Made by a program: the position numbers and the translations under genes
The notes under the pieces: generated by a model
The model's database searches: none
What the model was told of the DNA's origin: nothing
Seen by the model: the letters and a program-made list of their open reading frames with translations, nothing else
Assembly (NCBI GenBank): GCA_027858965.1
Contig: JAQIBS010000032.1
Coordinates: 1 to 33,994, forward strand
Direction: 5' to 3'
Length of the DNA stretch: 33,994 nt
From: Kiritimatiellia bacterium
GTDB taxonomy: Bacteria; Verrucomicrobiota; Kiritimatiellia; RFP12; UBA1067
Shown here: positions 9,017 to 16,552 of the stretch, piece after piece
Layout: each line of letters starts with the position of its first letter
How positions within the stretch are numbered: position 1 is the stretch's first letter

Positions 9017-10480
9017 TCACGGTGCTGTGCGCACTCCACGCCAGCCGTAACTGCGTGAGCGTTCGTCGTACGAAATGCAGGCAAATGAGCGATCCGATAC
9101 ACGGTTGAAGAAATCCAATCCTGAATTCCAGGCACCACCGCGAACTCCATATCCACCGCTACTTATTGTCGGCCATTCACTGGGAAGCGAATCTACCGAT
9201 CCTGTACCATGCATGCCTGTGTAGGCTCTTCCTACCGCAAGTCCTGCAGAAACTGCTTGTTCCCACACATTGCCGCTTAATTCCATAATGCCCCAGTAGG
9301 AAGCACCAGCGGCTTTCCGGCTGCTGCTCGACGTAGCGAAAGCACCTACACGAATCGGGCCACCAGTAAGATTGCCGAAAACACAGTACGCATCCGATGG
9401 CAAGGGGGCTTCATCGGCGGTTCCGTCATTGACAAAACCTGTGGTCTTATTAAACGCATAATCACCCCATGCAAACTCCGCAGTCGCGTTAAGCACACCG
9501 CGACAGGCCTTCTCATATTCCAGTTCTGTCATAGGCCGCAATCCCGCCCATGCAGCGTATCGGGCACCGTCCAGCCAGGAGAGGAAATTGCAGGCCCGGT
9601 CTGGAGCGCTAGCTGTGAAGTTAGGATGTGATCCGCTGATCGTATAACGGTAATCAGTGCTGCTTGAACTGTAACGGTATCCAGCCTGATCAGCAGTCAA
9701 CATATTCAGAAAATCCGCGTACTGCCCCTGCGTAACCTCATATTTCATGCAATAGAAAGCGTTGTACCCTTTCGGATAGGCGGCAGGCAGTGTGCCGTAG
9801 CTGCCGATTTTGTTATTACCCTCGGTTGATGTACCCCAAAGATTCCCCGCAGAGTTGGTAATCGTCAACGCACTCTCGCCAGCGATCAGGAACGGGATGG
9901 TTGCGTCGCTCACCCATGATCCATCCGTAAAGCTTCCCGATTCTGCAATAGAGCCAGTACCCACTTCAAACGCTCCCTGAGACACATAAACCATTTCGAG
10001 AGCATGCGCAGAGACATCAACCGATGTACCCGCGCCGTCAGCCACTCTATTCCATCGCAGTTTGACGGTTTTGCTGAAAGAACCCGAACCCGCTGCTGAG
10101 CGATGAATAAAGACTCCAAGGCCATCCGATGACACCGTGATCGTTGTGCCCTCAGGCACCGTATGTCCGGTTGCAGCTAGCGTGGTATGGCTCCAATCGC
10201 CGTTGTTGTCATTACGCCACTTAAGGAATACCCATGCGGCATCCCAGTTCTCAACAGCAAGCTCTGCGCCGCTGACGTTGGCTGAAGCCAATTCCGTCCA
10301 TGCCGCACGCCACGAGTTATCCCAGGACACGGTGAACTGAACGTCCACCGTATTGGGAAAACCTGAGTCAACCAACGTTAAATCCGTTACCGTAATATTG
10401 TTGCCGGCTGCTGTTCCCGCCAAAGCCAGCGTGATCAGGCAGACATAAAAGTTTTTCATTCTTCTAATACTCATTTTCAT
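9017..10480 (-). CDS. Secreted SUMF1/FGE-fold protein without the catalytic cysteine pair
   Basis: 487 residues; ATG 10480 is preceded by TAAGGAG at good spacing. Signal peptide at about 1-26 (MKNFYVCLITLALAGTAAG). Residues about 27-170 form a beta-rich N-terminal domain seen in secreted members of this group. The C-terminal half is the formylglycine-generating-enzyme (SUMF1) fold: NAFYCMKYEVTQGQYADFLN, then WGIMELSGNVWEQ, then GVRGGAWNSG, ending YGWRGVRTAP. In true FGE two cysteines follow RGGSF; here that place reads RGGAWNSGLDFFNR with no cysteine, so sulfatase activation is unlikely, and a C-type-lectin-like binding or structural role fits better. It lies 38 bp after the 90-residue gene and is probably cotranscribed with it. 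Confidence 0.8.
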   Translation of the reverse strand: MKMSIRRMKNFYVCLITLALAGTAAGNNITVTDLTLVDSGFPNTVDVQFTVSWDNSWRAAWTELASANVSGAELAVENWDAAWVFLKWRNDNNGDWSHTTLAATGHTVPEGTTITVSSDGLGVFIHRSAAGSGSFSKTVKLRWNRVADGAGTSVDVSAHALEMVYVSQGAFEVGTGSIAESGSFTDGSWVSDATIPFLIAGESALTITNSAGNLWGTSTEGNNKIGSYGTLPAAYPKGYNAFYCMKYEVTQGQYADFLNMLTADQAGYRYSSSSTDYRYTISGSHPNFTASAPDRACNFLSWLDGARYAAWAGLRPMTELEYEKACRGVLNATAEFAWGDYAFNKTTGFVNDGTADEAPLPSDAYCVFGNLTGGPIRVGAFATSSSSRKAAGASYWGIMELSGNVWEQAVSAGLAVGRAYTGMHGTGSVDSLPSEWPTISSGGYGVRGGAWNSGLDFFNRVSDRSFACISYDERSRSYGWRGVRTAP

Positions 10481-10518
10481 TATAATTACTCCTTACATTA
10501 CCACATTAACAACTGATT

Positions 10519-10791
10519 TCAGCGAACTAGAATAACCGTACCCCAGACCGGAACCTGCAGCCCCGACTCTGTGAACTCATCATATCCGTCGCCGCTTCCT
10601 CCGTGAAACCGCACAAGAGAGGCTGAAAAAGCATCTCTGTAAAAACTGACGGAAGCATAGCCGTCTGCACTCCCGCCCTTGAACCTATCAGGTGTAAATT
10701 CATCGGCCCGCACACAATGTGCGGTCACGACAATTGCCAAAACTGCGATTGCAGCTAAGGCACCTTTTCTTTTTGTTATCTGCATACTCAT
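10519..10791 (-). CDS. Secreted 90-residue mini-protein with two GGSxDGY repeats and GTVILVR C-terminus
   Basis: Start ATG 10791 follows GGAAAGGAAACG. Residues 1-29 are a signal peptide (GALAAIAVLAIVVTAHCVRA). The mature part of about 60 residues has two copies of a short repeat, RFKGGSADGYASVSF and RFHGGSGDGYDEF, and then ends in VPVWGTVILVR. I do not recognise a named family; GGSGDGY-type short repeats occur in uncharacterised secreted proteins of environmental bacteria. It is essentially signal peptide plus two repeats plus the C-terminal motif shared with much larger proteins here. It sits between the FAD oxidoreductase (75 bp upstream) and the SUMF1-fold gene (38 bp downstream), so it is likely part of one transcript. 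Confidence 0.75.
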   Translation of the reverse strand: MSMQITKRKGALAAIAVLAIVVTAHCVRADEFTPDRFKGGSADGYASVSFYRDAFSASLVRFHGGSGDGYDEFTESGLQVPVWGTVILVR

Positions 10792-10865
10792 CGTTTCCTT
10801 TCCGTATTTCAGTATTTATCGTATTCAGGTCACTCCGTAACGACCTGTTCCCAGAAATGAAAATT

Positions 10866-12854
10866 TTACTCATCACACCGGTGGCTGAGACCCAACGCAT
10901 CGATGCGCGCCTTGATCTTCGGATCATTGTCTATCCTCTTGCTTCTATGCGGATATATGCCCAGATGGCCTGTATCCTTAAAATGATAGCCCTCGTAGTT
11001 TGAGCCGCATCCGCCGGTATGATAGATCGGAGCCTGAGGCACACCACGCTTCATCATATCCTGAAGCTGCTTGAGTTCTTTGGTATAAACATCGCGAGGA
11101 TAGATATTCTCCTTCGCACAGATCGAAGCAGCCATACCGACCACCTCACCCAGCATGCCCAATGTTCGCATCACCCGCACCGATCCGAATGCCGCATGAG
11201 ATACACTGATACACCGGCCAGCAAGAAAGAGATTTTTGACATCCTTGGAGTAAAGGCAGCGGTATGGAACAGGATAGGCCTTCAGTAGATTACGGTGATA
11301 TGCACAGGAACGGAAGGGCTCTTCAAATTTCTTAAGATGCTTTGGATCAGGAAAATGAAGATCTATATTCCAGGTAGCCGATGCCGTTGCATCCGGATAG
11401 GGCACCTGCTTCTCAACGTCGTTCTGCGTCAGGACCACATCACCGACAACACGATAACTCTCGCGCTTGCCGCCAAGTGGTGATATCCAGGAGAGGGCGT
11501 CTTTAGCCCACTCATTTTTACGCTTTGAGTGATTCTTCAGATAAGACCAGTTGGCAAAAATCGTCATCAAACCGTAGTCACGAATATACTCGGTCTCATC
11601 CGCCTGGTTGCGATACTGTCCGGTCTCCCACTCCCAGTCGCCGGCACGCACATAATAAACCCGATCCTCATTAAATTCGATACCCCAGTCGATATCAGGA
11701 AAAGAAGAGGGACGCCCGGTATTCTTTGAACGCCAGATCACCGACATTCCCAGAACCTCACGGTCTCCCTTGACCGGAGCCAACGATTCATTGAACCGAC
11801 TGCGCGGTTCGCGTCCGTACATTAGCTCAGCCCCCATCTTACGGGCAATCATGGCATCGCCGGTACAGTCGGCAAAGAGCCGGGCTTTAATGCGTATCTC
11901 CTGACCGGTATGAACATCCCTGGCGATATAGGCGACAATCTTCGTTGGATCGAGTTTATCCTTTTCAACATCAATCACCCGCGTATTCAACATAAGCTTA
12001 TAGCTCTTTGAATTGCAGGTCTTGAAGATATTGGCCTTGCGCCCGTCCTCATACATCTCAATCGGCAACACACCCGGCCGGCCGCTGATCGGAGAAATCT
12101 CCTTCATCACATTACCGAGATTCTTATAGGGAGGCACATGAATCAACCCGCCCAGAGGCACACGGATCTCGGAGCTGTTATTACCACCCAGAACCGAGCG
12201 ATCCTGAATCAGAATAACCTTAGAGCCGGTACGTATCGCGGCAATTGCCGTACAGACTCCCGCAACACCACCACCGGCAATAGCCAAATCATAGACAACC
12301 GGATCATCCTTGCGGGTAATCCCGGAAACCTTTTTGCGGAATGCGGCCAGCTCCTTGTTTTCACTCGGAGGCGCAAACTCAGAGTTAAGTGTCAGGAAGA
12401 GCGCTTCGCAACGTCCGTTAAAGCCTGTCAGATCACGCAGTGCAATTCTAGCACTCCCCTTTTTTAACTCCGCGGTTCCCGCCAACTGCCAATCCCATGC
12501 ACTACCATTTGTTCCAAGCGTCACAGGAAGCGGCTTGTCATTGACCATTAATTTGAAGGTGCCACCGGATTTTCCACGTTTCCACGGAGCGGTCCAGTCG
12601 CGGGTACGTACCCAGACCGACCAATTGCCTCCCACAGGCACATCCACCGTTGTCACTGCATCGGCAACCGGAATGCCCATTCCATGCGCCATCACATAGG
12701 CAGAGCCCATCTGATCGGTTGACTGCTGATCAACCAGCCAGCCGCCCAGCGAGCTGAAGGATTCAGATTCAATCCAGATATCATTTTCAGCGGCAATTCC
12801 ATTACTGATCCCCAACAGCAACGCACATAATATAATTGTCATATATCGATTCAT
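10866..12854 (-). CDS. Secreted FAD-dependent oxidoreductase (FAD_oxidored, PF12831-like)
   Basis: 662 residues. Signal peptide at about 1-22 (MTIILCALLLGISNGIAA). Residues about 25-160 form a beta-sandwich-like, possibly carbohydrate-binding, domain (DIWIESESFSSLGGW, GNWSVWVRTRDW). The Rossmann dinucleotide motif is at about 188-215 (YDLAIAGGGVAGVCTAIAAI), followed by VLGGNNSSEIRVPLGG, typical of the PF12831 family. Further family signs are RLFADCTGDAMIARKMGAE and, near the C-terminus, KNLFLAGRCISVSHAAFGSVRVMRT, the second FAD-contact region. Such proteins are common beside glycan-degradation genes in PVC bacteria; the substrate is unknown. The next gene begins 75 bp downstream on the same strand. 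Confidence 0.85.
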   Translation of the reverse strand: MNRYMTIILCALLLGISNGIAAENDIWIESESFSSLGGWLVDQQSTDQMGSAYVMAHGMGIPVADAVTTVDVPVGGNWSVWVRTRDWTAPWKRGKSGGTFKLMVNDKPLPVTLGTNGSAWDWQLAGTAELKKGSARIALRDLTGFNGRCEALFLTLNSEFAPPSENKELAAFRKKVSGITRKDDPVVYDLAIAGGGVAGVCTAIAAIRTGSKVILIQDRSVLGGNNSSEIRVPLGGLIHVPPYKNLGNVMKEISPISGRPGVLPIEMYEDGRKANIFKTCNSKSYKLMLNTRVIDVEKDKLDPTKIVAYIARDVHTGQEIRIKARLFADCTGDAMIARKMGAELMYGREPRSRFNESLAPVKGDREVLGMSVIWRSKNTGRPSSFPDIDWGIEFNEDRVYYVRAGDWEWETGQYRNQADETEYIRDYGLMTIFANWSYLKNHSKRKNEWAKDALSWISPLGGKRESYRVVGDVVLTQNDVEKQVPYPDATASATWNIDLHFPDPKHLKKFEEPFRSCAYHRNLLKAYPVPYRCLYSKDVKNLFLAGRCISVSHAAFGSVRVMRTLGMLGEVVGMAASICAKENIYPRDVYTKELKQLQDMMKRGVPQAPIYHTGGCGSNYEGYHFKDTGHLGIYPHRSKRIDNDPKIKARIDALGLSHRCDE

Positions 12855-12921
12855 TTCTCTCCCTTTAGTTTAAAAATCAAATTCTGCAACAAACCCAAAG
12901 AAATCGCTAAGACAACGAAAC

Positions 12922-12979
12922 TGTAGGCCGGGTGCCCTCACCCGGCGCACCCAACGCCCGGTGGGGCACCGGGCCTACA
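12922..12979. repeat. Large GC-rich palindrome (REP-like)
   Basis: The left arm starts TGTAGGCCGGGTGCCC and the right arm ends GGGCACCGGGCCTACA; arms of about 26 bp pair with a few mismatches around a CACCCAA loop. It lies in the 261-bp gap between the SUMF1-fold gene at 13116 and the FAD oxidoreductase start at 12854. It has the form of a REP/MITE-like intergenic element, and could also end the upstream transcript. Confidence 0.65.
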
Positions 12980-13070
12980 AAATTTATCGCTATCGTTATC
13001 AAAACCTCTTAAATTCAACGTTCGCTGTTCAAGCCGAAGGCGACTGTACCTCGTATCCCACATCCATCAA

Positions 13071-13112
13071 CAACTCTCGCATTCGCGCACTCTAGCATTC
13101 GCGCACTTCCCC
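13071..13112. repeat. TGCGAGAGT-type degenerate repeat, copy 2 (post-stop)
   Basis: CAACTCTCGCATTCGCGCAC, then TCTAGCATTCGCGCACTT: three to four degenerate units of the 8966-9008 type. It ends 3 bp from the stop codon of the minus-strand gene at 13116. Confidence 0.6.
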
Positions 13113-13115
13113 TTC

Positions 13116-14432
13116 TCACGGCAGCCTCAGGATTACACGAAAGCCAATTGAACTGAATCTGCTATTCGATGCATTCCTATCACGTGTATAAGAGCTACAG
13201 TCTGCGGCAATTCGATTCCAGCCGGTACCACGATTACAACGCATAGATCCGGCATCGGGCCCCATCGGGTCAATACCACCTGACGGACCTCCATCAGAGT
13301 TCCAATCGAGACACCACTCTTTGGCATTTGCATGCATATCATAAATTCCCCAGGCGTTAGGCTGATAGCTTCCGACCTGTGCCGTACCGTTAGCAGGTGT
13401 ACTTGACTGCGCAGGAGCTGTAACTCCATCAACATATCCGCCGTTAAACTTATACCGCCCCAGAACATCCAGCCACTGGTTGGTGTATGCGTAGGCTCCG
13501 CTGACACTGGCGGAACCATTGCCATCATTAAAAACGGTTGTTGTTCCTGCACGACAGGCATACTCCCACTGCGCTTCCGTCGGCAGGTCGAAATCGGTAA
13601 ACCCGGTTTTTTCTCGTAGTTTCGCGAGCAAGGAGTAGGAATCCACATCAGTGCTCCCCGGCCAACCGCCTCCAAGAGTGGCGCCGCGTATATCATTATA
13701 AGAAACGTTTTCCACCGGGCGCGTCTGACGATATGTAGAATTATTAAAATATGCGGGCCATTCAGCTATAATGAGGCGCCACTGCTGCTGGGTTACCTCA
13801 AAGACTCCGACATAAAAATCTTTTGTGAGAGTTGTTATTATATTGGCACTTGCTCCCATGCCGAAAGATCCCGACTTAACTCGCCGGAGCACAAGTTTAT
13901 CTGTGGCATAGGCGGAATCATTGGTCACACCGGTCCAGATAACAGAATCAACCCCCGGAACCGGATTGGTTTCAACGGCACCCCAAAGTCCGGCATCCAG
14001 ATCACTTCGGGTCACATACTTCACCTGCCCCTCTTCACCGGCACTCTTAGTCAGGTCGACAATCATATAGAGCGGAGGATCTATGGGTGTCAGGGAAACA
14101 CGAAACTGAGTCATCAACTCACTGTTGGTATACGCAGTCCTGGTTGGATCTAATACTATCCGGTGAGCTCCCTCTGAAACACTGTACATATCTCCTGAAA
14201 GAGAGGTATGGGAAAGCTGCAATGGCGTTGATCCATTGTTTCCGTTAACAACAATATCCACTCTCTGCGTGGGATCACATGAAAGCACATAATCAATATC
14301 AACCAGCCGGCTCCACGGCCAGCGCTGATGGACCGTCACCCGACTGATTGCCGGCTCGACGGCAAAAGTATTGAAAACAAGACCTATCAGAAATAACCCT
14401 AAAAGATTCTTTGTTATGTTGTTAATCTTCAT
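13116..14432 (-). CDS. Secreted SUMF1/FGE-fold protein, third gene of the sigma-FecR operon
   Basis: 438 residues; start ATG 14432 is preceded by GCGAGGATT. Signal peptide at about 1-25 (NLLGLFLIGLVFNTFAVEP). An N-terminal beta-domain covers about 26-180. The SUMF1 fold follows: FYVGVFEVTQQQWRLI, RPVENVSYNDIRG, FDLPTEAQWEYACRAGT, NAWGIYDMHANAKEWCLDW and, at the end, IGFRVILRLP. At the FGE active-site position the sequence is CNRGTGWNRIAADCSS: the first catalytic cysteine is replaced by Arg while the second may be kept. It is therefore probably not an active FGE. It begins 21 bp after the FecR-like gene, hence the same operon; it may be the secreted output or sensor partner of that system. Confidence 0.8.
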   Translation of the reverse strand: MKINNITKNLLGLFLIGLVFNTFAVEPAISRVTVHQRWPWSRLVDIDYVLSCDPTQRVDIVVNGNNGSTPLQLSHTSLSGDMYSVSEGAHRIVLDPTRTAYTNSELMTQFRVSLTPIDPPLYMIVDLTKSAGEEGQVKYVTRSDLDAGLWGAVETNPVPGVDSVIWTGVTNDSAYATDKLVLRRVKSGSFGMGASANIITTLTKDFYVGVFEVTQQQWRLIIAEWPAYFNNSTYRQTRPVENVSYNDIRGATLGGGWPGSTDVDSYSLLAKLREKTGFTDFDLPTEAQWEYACRAGTTTVFNDGNGSASVSGAYAYTNQWLDVLGRYKFNGGYVDGVTAPAQSSTPANGTAQVGSYQPNAWGIYDMHANAKEWCLDWNSDGGPSGGIDPMGPDAGSMRCNRGTGWNRIAADCSSYTRDRNASNSRFSSIGFRVILRLP

Positions 14433-14453
14433 TTTTTTAATCCTCGCAGAAAA

Positions 14454-15587
14454 TCACCTGATTGTAAAAACTGTTCCATCCCTCATCCGCACAAGGGTGG
14501 CAGTCCACTCATCCTCGAAACCGGGAAATGCCGACACCAAATCAAAGGTTCCGTAACCCCACACCCCGTTCTTAACTTTCCAGCCAAGCCAGCCACTTGC
14601 GTCTGCCAGCGGATTGCTTTCCAGTAAACCGCCCCTTTTCGAAATTGTCAGCAGAGAGTTACTGGCGCATGCCGTTGTCGCATACCAAGCCGCATCATAA
14701 GGGATAACCACATTATCACGCACTTTGCCCCATCTTCTGTCAGAGGGACCGAAATCAACCGTTGCTGATCCAAACGCGCCTTTTACAACAGCGAGCTCGG
14801 AATGTAGAGTCTCGTTCAAATCATCGTCATAGGAGAAAAATGCCAATGAAAGATTGTACAGGTCCTCAGAGTTCGGAGCGCTTCCTGAGAACGCCTGCCA
14901 GAAATAATTTGTGGTAAGCTCCGTAAAATCTATAATCGAACTGCTGTTCATCCCGGTAATCTCAAGCTGAGCGGAAGTTGCCTCAGAGGGCCATTCCCAT
15001 TCCAGCAATACTGTATTTGTATAAACAGTTGACCACATGCGATTCTTTAAAGGAGAAAAGTAGACCTGTACTGGAGCCGAAACAAAGTTTACGAGTTCCA
15101 CATCCATCATTTCCAGCTCCGGCTCAGTACCCTCTGCAATTTGAGTATCTTCCTTTAACTCATACTGCTCAGCCATATAAACCGGAAGGGGTTCTCTCTC
15201 TATCGGCTCAAAGGGAGATGTAGAATCCTCTGTCTGAACAGGGGCGGCAACAGGATCATTATCCGCAATATATTTAGTAACCAGAAGGGTTCCGGCAACT
15301 GAGAAAAAAACGATTCCAGCAGCAGCGGCAGCAGCTTTCCACCATTTCAAGCCTCTGCCGTGGTCAGAGCGGGAGTTACTCTGCCCCTGATTGTCAAACT
15401 CTGAAGCGGAGATTGGAGCAGCCTCTCCCGCAGCACACAGCAGAGAGTGCATTTCCGCAGTTTCCCAGAACAGAGCACGAGCCTGAGCTGATGAGAGCAA
15501 AAGCTGCTCAAGCTCGACCTTTTCGCTTTTATTCAAAGTCCCGTCAAACCAGGCTTCGATTAAACTCTGTAAATGCTGTTCGTCCAA
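14454..15587 (-). CDS. FecR-like membrane protein, partner of the ECF sigma factor, with GTVFTIR C-terminus
   Basis: About 377 residues. The TTG at 15587 is preferred: it has AAAAAGGATG just upstream and begins 4 bp after the sigma stop. A GTG at 15620 overlapping the sigma gene is the alternative. Residues about 1-60 form a cytoplasmic helical segment (LIEAWFDGTLNKSEKVELEQ), like the anti-sigma N-terminus of FecR/PVC regulators. One membrane helix (WWKAAAAAAGIVFFSVAGTLL) lies at about residues 83-103. Beyond it is an acidic linker and then a roughly 200-residue extracytoplasmic domain with Trp-rich ends resembling a LamG/concanavalin sandwich. It terminates in RDGTVFTIR, the motif also found on the secreted proteins of this window. 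The expected role is sensing outside the membrane and controlling the sigma factor. Confidence 0.75.
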   Translation of the reverse strand: MDEQHLQSLIEAWFDGTLNKSEKVELEQLLLSSAQARALFWETAEMHSLLCAAGEAAPISASEFDNQGQSNSRSDHGRGLKWWKAAAAAAGIVFFSVAGTLLVTKYIADNDPVAAPVQTEDSTSPFEPIEREPLPVYMAEQYELKEDTQIAEGTEPELEMMDVELVNFVSAPVQVYFSPLKNRMWSTVYTNTVLLEWEWPSEATSAQLEITGMNSSSIIDFTELTTNYFWQAFSGSAPNSEDLYNLSLAFFSYDDDLNETLHSELAVVKGAFGSATVDFGPSDRRWGKVRDNVVIPYDAAWYATTACASNSLLTISKRGGLLESNPLADASGWLGWKVKNGVWGYGTFDLVSAFPGFEDEWTATLVRMRDGTVFTIR

Positions 15588-15591
15588 AATA

Positions 15592-16143
15592 TCATCCTTT
15601 TTGCATCTGCCGCTCAACACACACTCTCAATAACATACGTGAACGGGAAAGAAGCACCGAAACTCCATTCACACTTAAACCCAGTTTTGCCGCAATCGCC
15701 GCCGCCTTCTGTGTTTCGTAGTAGCGCATCTTAATCATACGCTTTGCTTGTGGTGCCAGCTTTTTAATGCAAAGTTCCAGGAACTTAACACGCCGGTCCT
15801 GTTCTGCTCCCACATCCGGACAATCCGCCGCCAAAGCGTCTAAGACCTCTTCTGATAGCGGCAAAAAGTCCTTATCCATAGCATTCATGCTTTTCAGCAC
15901 ACGAAAACGCGCGATTGCGAAAGCCCAGGCCAGAAAATTGGTTCCCTCCTGAAAATCCGATGCTTTGGCGGTAACGGTTAAGAACACATCCTGTATGATA
16001 TCATCCACCTGAAAAATATCAGGCATCAGGGAATACACGAATGCCCGGATACGGGGCATATACTTAACAAACAGTGTCTGAACGTGAATAACCGGGTCAT
16101 TCCGAAGTCCGCTACTGCTGTTTTCATGTGAATACCTGTTCAT
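15592..16143 (-). CDS. ECF-type RNA polymerase sigma factor (Rhodopirellula/Verrucomicrobium type)
   Basis: 183 residues. Sigma region 2 is visible at about 23-85 (FVKYMPRIRAFVYSL, VDDIIQDVFLTV, NFLAWAFAIARFRVLK). Region 4 is at about 122-178 (LAPQAKRMIKMRYYETQ, AAIAAKLGLSVNGVSVLLSR), the -35 reader. There is no region 1.1 or 3, as expected for ECF sigmas. ATG 16143 has a weak ribosome site. It is the first gene of a tight operon with the FecR-like gene (4 bp apart) and the SUMF1-fold gene. The upstream region holds a perfect palindrome at 16228-16249 that may be its control site. Confidence 0.9.
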   Translation of the reverse strand: MNRYSHENSSSGLRNDPVIHVQTLFVKYMPRIRAFVYSLMPDIFQVDDIIQDVFLTVTAKASDFQEGTNFLAWAFAIARFRVLKSMNAMDKDFLPLSEEVLDALAADCPDVGAEQDRRVKFLELCIKKLAPQAKRMIKMRYYETQKAAAIAAKLGLSVNGVSVLLSRSRMLLRVCVERQMQKG

Positions 16144-16227
16144 ACAGCTGTAAGTATATACGCTAAAAGAGCAGAATCTTAGTAAGAAATATAAAATTTT
16201 TTGTAATTTAGTTGGTTATGGGACGAG

Positions 16228-16249
16228 AAAGAACAATTAATTGTTCTTT
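16228..16249. promoter_or_regulatory. Perfect 22-bp palindrome upstream of the sigma operon
   Basis: The half-site is AAAGAACAATT and the other half is its exact reverse complement, with no spacer. It lies 85-106 bp before the sigma start codon. Low GC content and the position suggest an operator for a dimeric regulator rather than a terminator, though four T's follow it on the + strand. Confidence 0.5.
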
Positions 16250-16511
16250 TGGAAGAGTTGTCTGTTTAATATTTGTCATCATTTGTCTTTGACAAAGTGC
16301 TGATCAAGGAGGGCCGTCGCTATGCGGCTGACCATTTTGCGTAACCTGATCATTCGCGTACCACCCCCAGTCGCCCGCATAGCGAACGACTTCCTTGTTT
16401 CGCACCTAAATCACGCAAAGACTACGTTCGAGTCTAGGTGTCGCACTGCATCCAACTTTCCACATTCTACATCTCACGATTGGAGGCGCAGCCGACCTCC
16501 GCGACACCTGT

Positions 16512-16551
16512 AAAACTCGCACACTCTCGCATTTTAGAACTCGCGCACTAA
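16512..16551. repeat. TGCGAGAGT-type degenerate repeat, copy 3 (post-stop)
   Basis: AAAACTCGCACACTCTCGCA, then TTTTAGAACTCGCGCACTA: three units of the same family as 8966-9008 and 13071-13112. It ends 1-2 bp from the stop codon of the minus-strand xylanase gene at 16553. Confidence 0.6.
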
Positions 16552-16552
16552 C

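Larger units (their letters stand above)
16144..16552. other. 409-bp intergenic region with several inverted repeats, between the sigma operon and the xylanase genes
   Basis: No convincing gene. From right to left it holds the post-stop repeat (16512-16551), a GGAGG/CCTCC hairpin (16482-16500), nested stems AGACT/AGTCT and CACCTA/TAGGTG (16403-16440), and a 10-bp stem CGCTATGCGG/CCGCATAGCG (16318-16327 with 16375-16384). The palindrome at 16228-16249 and the sigma promoter region come last. A 63-codon open frame at 16322-16513 runs through these repeats and is not a credible gene. The block 16316-16500 could be a folded RNA or a decayed repeat element. Confidence 0.5.

Noticed and set aside
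13116..14432. Diversity-generating retroelement target (SUMF1/C-type lectin fold)
   Set aside because: No reverse transcriptase, template repeat or adenine-biased variable repeat was found near either SUMF1-fold gene.
16322..16513. 63-codon open frame in the gap upstream of the xylanase 3' end
   Set aside because: It lies wholly in inverted repeats and has no sensible protein features.
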